64,000 bases of DNA from Ceratothoa steindachneri (Eukaryota > Arthropoda > Malacostraca > Isopoda > Cymothoidae). Each line of letters begins with the position of its first letter. Position 1 is the stretch's first letter. Location: assembly GCA_963969495.1 (NCBI GenBank), contig OZ018318.1, forward strand, positions 99,393,357 through 99,457,356, written 5' to 3'. Both the position numbers and the translations under genes were made by a program. The notes beneath the pieces are model-generated. The model was not told where the DNA came from and did no database searches. It saw only the letters and a program-made list of their open reading frames with translations. This document shows, one piece after another, positions 55,622-64,000 of this stretch.

Positions 55622-56525
55622 TTTTTATTCGAGGAAAGCCTGTAAAGTTTGGGTATAAGATATGCTGCCTCTGTTTTCATGAGGGTTTTCTTGTAAAAAT
55701 TTAAGCTATATTAAGGAAAAGATTCTGGTCGCGAAAAAGGTATGAGTGTTGGCGGATCTGTAGTCAAAACATTGGCATTGGAACTAGTTCCAAAAGGGAG
55801 TCATGGCTACATAAATAACTTTTTTACTACCCTGCCTCTGCTTGAATTATTCCGGGAAGAAGATATAAATCTCTCATGTACGATTCGTAGGGATAGGATT
55901 ATAGGTGTCCCTCTTTCTGATATGAAAAAAGCAGAGTGAAGGGAAGTAGAAGTGGTAATTGATCAAAAGAAAAACATCGTAGTTCGCCATTGTCAAGACA
56001 ATAGTGATGTAACTGTTGCTACAAATAGAAAGGATGCCATTTCTCTTAGTATGGTTAAACTCAAGTGATGGTCCAATAAATCAAGTGAAGTAGTAGTTCT
56101 ACCACAACCAATGATAATACAACAGTATAATCAAGGTATGGGAGGAGTGGACCTATTTGATCAATTTCGAGCAAAGTATAGAGTGACACTCCGTAAACGA
56201 GTCTGATACTATCCACTAATTTAGATTTGTTCTAAATGCTTCTATTGTCAATGGATAGATTATTTACCGAAAGATCCATAATAAAATCACTGAACTAGAC
56301 TTCTTAAGAGAGGTTGCACAGGTTCTTCTAAAGCCTGCTGATTTGCCTGGTAAATTTGTGTCACTCTAAACTCCTGATGCAATACGATACGACAGAATGG
56401 ATCATAACATTGTGATGGGTGAAACACAGCGGAGGTGTGGCGTTTGTAAAAAAATGTCAAACCAAAATGTACGAAGTGCGATGTGGCATTGCATGTTCAA
56501 TGATGAGTCCAATATCATTTTAAAC
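55622..56525 (+). pseudogene. piggyBac-type transposase-derived gene, 3' part
   Basis: Continues the piggyBac frame right after the Gypsy LTR: FIRGKPVKFGYKICC at 55628, then SVGGSVVKTLAL, NNFFTTLPLLELFREEDI (region of the third catalytic Asp, here Asn in NNFFT where most relatives have DNFFT), RRDRIIGVPLSDMKKAE, REVEVV, DVTVATNRKD and YNQGMGGVDLFDQF. From about 56400 a cysteine-rich C-terminal domain is visible (RRCGVCKK, KCTKCDVALHVQCF). Frameshifts lie near 56060 and 56200. The CRD is the usual piggyBac DNA-end-binding domain. Confidence 0.85.
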
Positions 56526-56626
56526 CAAAATAATAAAATGAGTATGTTAATCTAATAAATGATAATAAAACCTTTGTAATGTTATTTACTTAAAACTCAG
56601 GATTTAAAAAATGTTCAATACCTCCC

Positions 56627-57189
<563 letters not shown>

Positions 57190-57218
57190 CCATTATATCA
57201 CATGTCATGTGATTTAAG

Positions 57219-57220
<2 letters not shown>

Positions 57221-57292
<72 letters not shown>
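57221..57292. repeat. (TA)n microsatellite
   Basis: Pure TA run right of the palindrome. Confidence 0.95.
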
Positions 57293-57294
<2 letters not shown>

Positions 57295-57530
57295 TTCATT
57301 TGTCAATATTTAAAGAATAAATTATTTTGTTAGTAAAAGTTATGTGTACTATTTGGTGCCCATTTAAATGGGTCTTCCATAACTCAGGTGACATTTCAAA
57401 TATTTAATAAACTTCAGCAGCAGTTATCATTTTGAGTCATTAGATGTTATATATGTAAAAATTAACTAGTTTGAAAAGGTACAAAGGGTATCATGTCCTC
57501 GTGGCTTAATGATAGAAATATATTGCATCC

Positions 57531-57731
57531 CACCTTTTGAAGGAGCCCAAAGGAAAGAATTCTCCGAACGCTGGATTTATATTTCACTGAAATAAACACA
57601 GAAAATAAGAATACAAATAAAATAATACATTTAACAAACACATTTTTGCATAAGCACACACAAATATAGTCACGTGTACATTTCACAAACAAAAAATTAT
57701 TAATGGCAATGTATAAGTAGCATAATTTTGG
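57531..57731 (-). repeat. Repeat R3 copy 1 (Gypsy-type leader fragment)
   Basis: Inverted copy of 59654-59850, the leader upstream of the gag relic at 59870. A third copy is at 63589-63692. Typical words are AACATTATGCC-CTTATACATTGCC and TGTGAAATGTACATGT. Confidence 0.75.
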
Positions 57732-57739
57732 TTTAAAAA

Positions 57740-59040
57740 TCTAGGAGTCCAGTTAGAGGAACTACAAGATCTTTACTTTCATAAATTTGTGGTGCTTGTC
57801 TTATATAATAGGTAAGCTGCTGGCATCAAGTTGCAGGATTTAATAGGTTCAGCGATAAACTCCACAAATGGATGCTCGGTGGATTTATCAAATCCTAACA
57901 AATCCCTTACAGGTAAATAACAGAAATATGCCTAATGTGGGAATAAAGAGATAAAAATATATATGTTAACTTGTATATATTAATTTGTATAGAGAATAAG
58001 GAAATTAAAATACATAAGTTAATTTGTATAAATAGAGATGAGGCAAGCGGTCGTTAGAGTCGCGCGCGGGAACACACAAAATACGAACCCGGAAAGCAGA
58101 TATCAGGTCGGACACCTGAGTCAATACAAGGTCACGCATAAGCGAACATTCGCGCTTGGGAAAGATTTATCAGAAAACGGGAGGCTACAAAGCAGCTGAG
58201 CAAATACAGACTTTGACCAATAGAAATTTGAACACAAATTTGTAATAAGCGATTCCTATAATAAAGATAAAACTATTGGAAATATATAGGTATCTCTTAC
58301 ACACACAGCTGTTCGGCAGCTCCGCCCTTGGGGTGGAAATTAACGAGCAAGACCACTGGGGTCCGCGACCACGGACAAGTCTAGGTCACGCCCTTTAGGA
58401 AACGAGCACATATATAGTCAGACATTTATTATTTCGAAAGTCACAAAAGTCAGAAGAACAACCAGAGTCAGAGAAAGAGAATCATTATTCGTTAACGCCG
58501 TTTACTCCCTTGGTAGCGTTACGGAACCGGTTTAATTCACCTAAGTTCTGTTGCATTTAAACCCATTACTTCACTTAGAATAGAAAGCCTACTTATTGCC
58601 CGCAAAGTACTCGTCACGTGCCGCTTGCCATTTAATAGGCCAGTGTAAGAATAAAATTATATTTTTTTGCTACGTTCTTTTCGAAGTCCTTCTTTACCCA
58701 GATTACCGTAAACCTTCGGTAAGCCCAACCTAAATCATAAAATATCGTGGAGAATTATTAAGGAGTCAGAAACAATTCGATGGAGGTATAAAGTAAGCCC
58801 AGTTGCCAAAGGTCTTCACCACCCGTCGTGCGCAATAGCAACGAGGACTTTTTAATATACTCACCATTGTGACTAACGACCAAACTCCCACTAACCGGGT
58901 AACCTTTAGTTCCACTTCCCTATTAAGTAAACCACCTTTTACCATCCCTTTTCATTATCCATAAACCGATCCCCATTCACGTATAAACAGGCCATCTATA
59001 AACCAGGCGACAACCCCCTATAAATCGATGACATTACCCT
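57740..59040 (+). other. Possible LTR and leader of a second Gypsy-type element
   Basis: No coding frame. Words near 58710-58790 (GTAAGCCCAACC, then GGAGTCAGAAACAA) recur in order at 62225-62295 (GTAAACCCAACC, GGAGTCAGATACAA), which suggests LTR end plus leader of two related insertions. The gag relic lies downstream at 59870. LTR limits could not be set. Confidence 0.35.
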
Positions 59041-59602
59041 CATACATTATCGTCAGCAATAAATCTATTTCATACTTTCATGTAGTATTTGAACTTCGCT
59101 GAATTTACTTTAAACGAACTAATACTTAATAAAAGAAAGAAACAGGTTAGTTATGAACTCAATCCAAAACAAATTAGAACCTCTTTAAAACAAGACTATT
59201 TTAGCTTCTGATTAATCAAGTTTACCATCATTTTTAATATTGCCACTATACCACCGTTTCTGAAATTGAATCTATCCTTTCAAATTTTTTTAATATTTCA
59301 ATTACTTGATAAGTAAAAATCTGAGCAAAAGTATCACCGAATATATTAGATAAAACATAATTTCACGGATGATAAAAGCCACAAGGGCCTATCAACGGTC
59401 ATCCGCATCTGTCAAAACCCAACCACAAAATGTATCCATAGGATTGTGTTAGATCGTTCATTTACTATATACATGTTATAATTTGTTGGATTAACCTATT
59501 TTTCTTTCTTTTGTTAGGCATTACTTTGTTTAAACTAAATTTAACGAGGTTAAAATATTATCTGAAAATATGATATAGAATTATTGTTGACGATAATGTA
59601 TG
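59041..59602. mobile_element. Foldback element with long imperfect inverted ends
   Basis: Both ends begin CATACATTATCGTCA-CAATAA (inverted). Matching continues for about 130 bp with gaps, including AAAAGAAAGAAA and GTTTAAA words. No coding frame. The middle (59372-59455) matches, inverted, the tail of the LINE fragment at 61975-62062. It interrupts the Gypsy-type leader. Confidence 0.65.
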
Positions 59603-59869
59603 AAAGTGAAGATCTTTCAGTTCCTCTACTAACTCGACTCCTAGGTTTGTGACACCAACATTATGCCACTTATACATTGCCGTTAATAATACTTTGTTGT
59701 GAAATGTACATGTACCTATATTTGTGTGTGTGCTTATACGAAAATGTGTTTATTATATGTATGTATTATTTTCTTGTATTCTTATGTTCTGTGTTTATTT
59801 CAGCTAAATAAAGCCAACCTTCGGAAAATTCTTTGCTTTGGGTTCCTTCAATATATTTCACTACGAAAA

Positions 59870-60705
59870 ATGGAACGTGGTCTTTGTCCACATCGTTTGG
59901 ATGTTCTTCCAACTGCACTAAAAGGTGCACGTGTATTTTAACACTGGTTGTTTGTCTTCTCGAGGTACAAAGCATCATTTTAAGGTACAAGCGATTCGTA
60001 TTTATGGCTCCTAGCCAATTCAGTTTCTCCTGAAAATTTCGAGATAATTTCCAAATCTACTACTTTCGACGATGCTTTTGCTGCTCTCAAAGGCGCCTTC
60101 ATTCAACTTGCGAATGAGGTCGTGGCGCGACACAAGCTCGCGACTCTTCAGACACTCAGTTTGGATTGCAATTTCAAGGTTGTGAATGCCGAAACGTATA
60201 AAAACGAGTATATTTAAAATGCCTTTATTACTGGGCTTTCATCATCGAAAATCCGAACGAGACTTCTAGAAAACAAAACTCTTACATTATCTTCAGCTCT
60301 TGATCAGGCGAGAGCGTTAGAGATTGTCACAAGGGATTCGGAGGCCTATACATCATTCCCTTCTGGTCGTGTAGCTTCAGTAGAATCCCATGAGCTCGAT
60401 GCTGAAGTCGACTGTTCTAATCTTAATCCTGAGGGTTCGAATTAGGTTGCAGCTCCTTCGCTTCAAAAATACAAAAAAAAATGTTATTATTGCGGAAATT
60501 CCTCGCACCAGAACCGTGCTCACTGTCCGGCAAGTGTTGTTACTTGCCTCAAATGCAAGAAGAGAGGACATTTTTCGAAGGTATGCAAGTCATCTAAAAT
60601 TGAAGTCTCAGCATTAACCTCCTAATCCCGTTCTCGCTAGTGTGCTATTAATTTTGGAAAAGTCATCTATCGAGGGGGAGGTGAATGGCTGTGTTCCACG
60701 GCTCT
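59870..60705 (+). pseudogene. Gypsy-type gag relic with zinc knuckles
   Basis: Plus-strand gag from the ATG at 59870: MERGLCPHRLDVLPTALKGA, then after a stop HWLFVFSRYKASF, LLANSVSPENFEIISKSTTF, AFITGLSSSKIRTRLLE and LSSALDQARALEI. Near 60478-60595 lie two zinc knuckles, CYYCGNSSHQNRAHC and CLKCKKRGHFSKVC, followed by EKSSIEGEVNGC, the start of the protease region. It stops at 60708, where a short palindrome begins. Stops at several places; a different family from the Gypsy at 47130-55621. Confidence 0.75.
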
Positions 60706-60710
60706 TCTAG

Positions 60711-60738
60711 TATAGCAATGCCCTTTGGCATTCCTATA
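60711..60738. repeat. 28-bp palindrome shared with 38696-38724
   Basis: TATAGCAATGCCC-TT-GGCATTCCTATA. The same word, with two extra central bases, lies at 38696-38724. At both places a retroelement coding match ends here. The following 60739-60954 is AT-rich without recognisable content. Confidence 0.6.
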
Positions 60739-60954
60739 AAATATTACATGTATCAATATTCCATTGCATCAATTTAAATATTTCTATTCCCTAATATCAT
60801 TTTAACGTAATGTACCTTATGTATAAATATCAGCGTACTTTCCTTTTTAAATTCAATGTAAAAATATCCATTTATTTTCCCATTTAATTTCTATAATTTC
60901 TAATAAATCTTATGTAAAATCTCAACTTAGTTATGAATAAATTATCAATCATCT

Positions 60955-61818
60955 TCTAGGCCCTTTAGTATTCATAATTTATATAAATTATCCTGGGGAA
61001 GCTGTAAATAGAAAAGTGTCAATTTTTGTTGATGACACTAAATTGGCAGATGTAGAGAAAGAAGTTGAGGGTAGCTTTAAAGTGCAGAGTGACTTAAATA
61101 AGTTATTAGCTTGGGCTCAGAAGTGGCAGATGACTTTTAACCTTAAAAAATGCAGAGTTCTTAACATGGAAAGGGATAATAGGGAATTAGGCTATGAAAT
61201 GGATGGTCATTGGCTGAATTCATTTAAGGATGAGGACTTAGACGTAGTAGTAGATAGGTCACTGAAGTTTTCAAAGCAGTGTATTGAGGCAAAAAATAGA
61301 CCAAAAAGGGTGCTAGGATACATTAACAGGAATGTTAGCTACAAAAGTAAAGAGGTTATCCTTAAACTCTACAACTCGTATGTTAGGCCACATTTAGAGT
61401 ACTGCATTGGTCACCACATTTTAGACATGACATCAGCCTGCTAGAGTCAGTACAAAGGAGGGCAACAAAAATAATACCTTCCCTGAAGCACCTTGAATAT
61501 GAAGATAGGCTGAGGGTACTAAATATGTTCTCATTTGAGAGAAGATGTCTGAAAGGAGATATGATTAAGCTTTTTAAAATCTGTTCTTGGATGGATAAGT
61601 TGGATTTTAGCAAGTTATTTGAGTTGGAAGGTAGTAATAGGACTAGGGGTCACCACTTAAAAAATAAAAAACAGAGGTGCAGGTTGGATGTTAGAAAATA
61701 TCTTTTCACCAATAGAGTGTTAGATTATTGGAATAGTTTGCCATCTGAGACGGTAGACAGTCCAAACTTGAATGTTTTCAAACGCAGATTAGATGATTAT
61801 ATGGGGATAGAGGGTTAA
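60955..61818 (+). pseudogene. CR1-type LINE ORF2 fragment
   Basis: Plus-strand RT C-terminal part, starting inside GPLVFIIYINYPG at about 60958. The catalytic box reads IFVDDTKLADV (FVDD; FADD in the intact copy at 48404). Then WQMTFNLKKCRVL, SLKFSKQCIEA, VILKLYNSYVRPHLEYC, a frameshift near 61430, and DRLRVLNMFSFERRCLKGDM, ending at KRRLDDYMGIEG. Related to but distinct from the 48404 copy. A tail to about 62062 is probably its 3' UTR. Confidence 0.85.
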
Positions 61819-62062
61819 ATGGGAGGTATTCTGGGCTCATTGCTGTGGATGCAGTTTTTTATTATTGTATATTATGATTGATTTGAATTTTGACGAGGCT
61901 TGATGATGCTTTTTGTTTTTGACACATTCTTGTGTATGGTTCTAATTGTATATTGTAGATGCATTATCTGACACAATCCTATGGATGCATTTTGTGGGTG
62001 GGTTTTGACAGATGCGGATGACCTTTGATAGGCTCTTGTGGCTTATGTCATCCGTCAAATTA

Positions 62063-62646
62063 TATTATGTCTTGTTCTCGTTCCTCTAACTTTCATGACC
62101 GGTAGTAAGAAATTTTCCTGACGGTACTCTGTAAACGCGAACCTCATTTTTATCTTGCTCGTTTGTTTTGTTCGTTTGGAATTAATCCTTTATCTGTTTA
62201 AGGGATTCCTCTCAGTCTTTTCTTGATCACAAGTCTTCAGTAAACCCAACCAAGCCGATATATTATTCAAGTATCTTTTGGAGTCAGATACAAACTTAAC
62301 GCCACCTATCACTTCACTCGGGAGACAGTAGGGACCTCGCTAAATATCCGCGTCATTTTTAACCATAACTGGAACATTTACCTTTACCCGTCTCTCCCAT
62401 AGAGCAGCATTCCTGAACGGCCTTTCTCTTCCTACCATAAAGTGGAAACCCGTGATTGTCCCTACATCTCACTATAAAGGTAACGATAACGTGCCCTTCC
62501 TGCCTCAACCTTAACTGGCAATCTCTACGTCTCTACCAACAAACCAGTAACTGGTAGTCATTCCCCTTATACCTATAAAATCCGGGTAGCCCATAAGAGG
62601 TGACCTTCCTCGCCTATAACTGGTGACTGTGTCGTGCCTCATAACC
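62063..62646 (+). other. Leader-like repeat DNA, no gene
   Basis: C-rich, stop-filled sequence with words shared in order with 58640-59040. Interrupted at 62649 by a mariner. Nothing coding was seen. Confidence 0.35.
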
Positions 62647-62648
62647 TA

Positions 62649-63577
62649 CGAGGGGTGGTCAATAAGTTTGGCGAATCGGTAGGGCAAAACAGAGGAAGGG
62701 GGATGGCTGTTTGTGGGGGTGTTAGGACAAGAAATGACAAGTCAGGACCTGCAGCCGCACGCTCCTGCCTCGTCTATTTAAGAAGCAATAGCTGATCGCA
62801 GATCGTCAGTCACAAATTTTTCAACAATGGAGAAAGTTGAGCACCGCGCAGTGATCAAATTTTTGACCAATGAAGGCAAGAACAAAAGAGATCCAGAACG
62901 CATGGTTTAAGTGTACACCGACACCGCCCCTTCCTATGCAACCATTGCTCGCTGAAATAGGGAGTTCTGCCATGGTCGTGAGTCTCTTAAAGATGACCCC
63001 CGTCTAGGACGCCCGTCAGACGTGACCAACGAGGACAATGTGGCCCGTGTGGAGAAGATGATCCTCGAAAATCTACGGGTGAAGGTCGAAGAAATCAAGC
63101 GAGAACTTAGAATATTACATGGAAGTGTTATCAACATCATCCACGACAATTTGGCCATGACCAAGGTCTCTGCCCGTTGGGTCCCTAGAAACCTCACGCC
63201 CCATGATTTACTTCAACGTCGTCAAATTCCAAAAGGCCAGAGTTGCACAATCTGCCCTGCGCGAGCGTGAATTTGAGGAGCTCAACCATACCCTTTACAG
63301 TCCAGATCTGGCCCCTAGCGACTACTTTTTATTCCGCCAGCTCAAGGCTGCACTGCGTGGATGCCGGTTTGGGGACGATGAAGATGTCCAGCTCGCCGTC
63401 AAGGAGTGGATTGAACAGCAGTCGGGTGATTTCTGGTTGTTGGGAATTCGAAGCCTCAGGGACAAGTGGCGCAGGTGCATTGAAGTCGAGGGTAGTTATA
63501 TTGAAAAATAATAAAACACTTTTCCTCATATCTCGTTTCCTTATATCCGAATTGCAAAACTTATTGACCGCCCCTCG
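62649..63577 (+). mobile_element. mariner, internally deleted (929 bp)
   Basis: Terminal inverted repeats CGAGGGG(C/T)GGTCAATAAGTT at both ends, flanked by TA (62647-62648, 63578-63579). The transposase gene from the ATG at 62827 lacks the middle third. Its ends and target duplication are well kept, so it could still be moved by a full-length relative. Confidence 0.93.
62827..63511 (+). pseudogene. mariner transposase with deleted catalytic core
   Basis: The N-terminal part (62827-63210) has EKVEHRAVIKFLTNEG, ESLKDDPRLGRPSDVTNEDN, GSVINIIHDNLAMTKVSARW and VPRNLTP. Two stops lie where mariners have other residues (one replaces a Trp). From about 63230 the frame jumps to KARVAQSALREREFEELNH and the third-Asp motif YSPDLAPSDYFLF, then the usual C-terminus ending EGSYIEK. 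The segment with the first and second catalytic Asp (about 130 residues) is missing, with the break just behind the second. It belongs to another mariner subfamily than the copy at 11097. Confidence 0.9.
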
Positions 63578-63588
63578 TATATGTGAAA

Positions 63589-63692
63589 CCAACATTATGC
63601 CGCTTATACATTGCTATTAATAATTCTTTGTTTGTGAAATGTACATGTGCATATATTTGTGTGTGTATGCTTATGCTAGAATGTTTTTATTA
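63589..63692 (+). repeat. Repeat R3 copy 3
   Basis: Matches 59654-59760 directly and 57630-57731 inverted. Its left side is cut by the mariner and its right side by the element that starts at 63693. Confidence 0.75.
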
Positions 63693-64000
63693 CAGAGGTA
63701 GGCACAATTCGAAAAAAAATTAAGTCCGATTAGCGATTAGTGATTCGCCAGCTCGTCAAGTCCGATTCGATTAACCGATTTTGATGCCAAAAATCTAAGT
63801 CCGATTAGCGATTATCCGATACGATTAAATTTTTTAAATACGATTCGATATTTTTAAAAGCGATTCAATGTTTTTAAAGCGATTTTCAATATTTCTAAAT
63901 GGAATTTAATGCTTTTTTACTGTAAATAAGCCATTTCTAACTAATACAAAGAGAAAGCAAGCTTTTAAGATAAAAAATTAACATTTTATTTTAATTTAAA
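63693..64000. mobile_element. Probable hAT-type terminus, runs off right edge
   Basis: Begins CAGAGGTAGGCACAATTCG, close to the CAGAGGTGGGCA-type start common to many hAT elements. It then has repeated AAGTCCGATTAGCGATTA and related words over about 150 bp, a subterminal repeat pattern. The other end and target duplication are outside the window. Confidence 0.45.

Overview
This is a gene-poor, AT-rich stretch of an animal nuclear genome. I found no host gene I can name with confidence, and nothing bacterial (no operons, Shine-Dalgarno sites or CRISPR). The window is a patchwork of transposable elements: non-LTR retrotransposons of at least four lineages, Penelope-like elements, a Ty3/Gypsy LTR element, Tc1, mariner, hAT and piggyBac-type DNA transposons, and long (TA)n, (GA)n and (CT)n microsatellites. 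This mixture (jockey-like LINEs whose ORF1 carries CCHC knuckles, CR1/L2-type LINEs, Penelope with GIY-YIG, D,D34D mariner) suggests an invertebrate, most likely an arthropod. The species cannot be fixed from the sequence alone.

Layout. 1-2575: 5' half of a LINE (family A) on the minus strand, with an uninterrupted ORF1 that runs off the left edge. 2576-4735: two tRNA-like repeats and a roughly 1 kb CCTACACCACC array. 5775-6885: a very old CR1-type relic. 8236-10580: a decayed, internally deleted second copy of family A. 11090-12130: a broken mariner. 12468-14017: a 5'-truncated copy of LINE family B. About 14213-19732: the only apparently complete LINE, family B, with intact ORF1 (504 aa) and ORF2 (919 aa). 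20055-21881: a related LINE family C, followed at once by a second 3'-end-only copy.

21890-23540: a broken transposase gene of a widespread poorly characterised type. 23760-26160: a Penelope-like element. 26690-27590: an L2-like relic. 29611-29847: a Penelope-type tail with a hammerhead-like motif. 29871-31279: a Tc1 element with perfect 26-bp ends and an intact 342-aa transposase. 31300-34480: two Penelope-like copies placed head to head. 35885-42475: several jockey-type LINE fragments. 42509-44888: a hAT element with an 8-bp target duplication.

45526-56525: a nested stack. A piggyBac-type gene with canonical introns is split by an 8.5-kb Gypsy LTR element (minus strand), which itself holds a CR1-type LINE with an intact 643-aa reading frame. 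56630-57292: microsatellites flanking a large tRNA-like palindrome. 57531-63692: pieces of a second Gypsy-type element (gag at 59870), broken up by a foldback element, a CR1-type LINE fragment and an internally deleted mariner. A probable hAT terminus begins at 63693 and runs off the right edge.

The most unusual signal is in the untranslated parts of the LINEs. Families B and C share a 3'-UTR plan built from repeated copies of an 18-base motif, AAAGA-nnC-GnAGT-Gnn-CA, in which the paired positions change together (GGC..GCC in B, TCC..GGA in C), followed by conserved hairpins and a shared end ATCTCATCTTT. Family A has two 5'-UTR hairpins whose stems are kept although their sequence has changed. 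These look like selected RNA elements.
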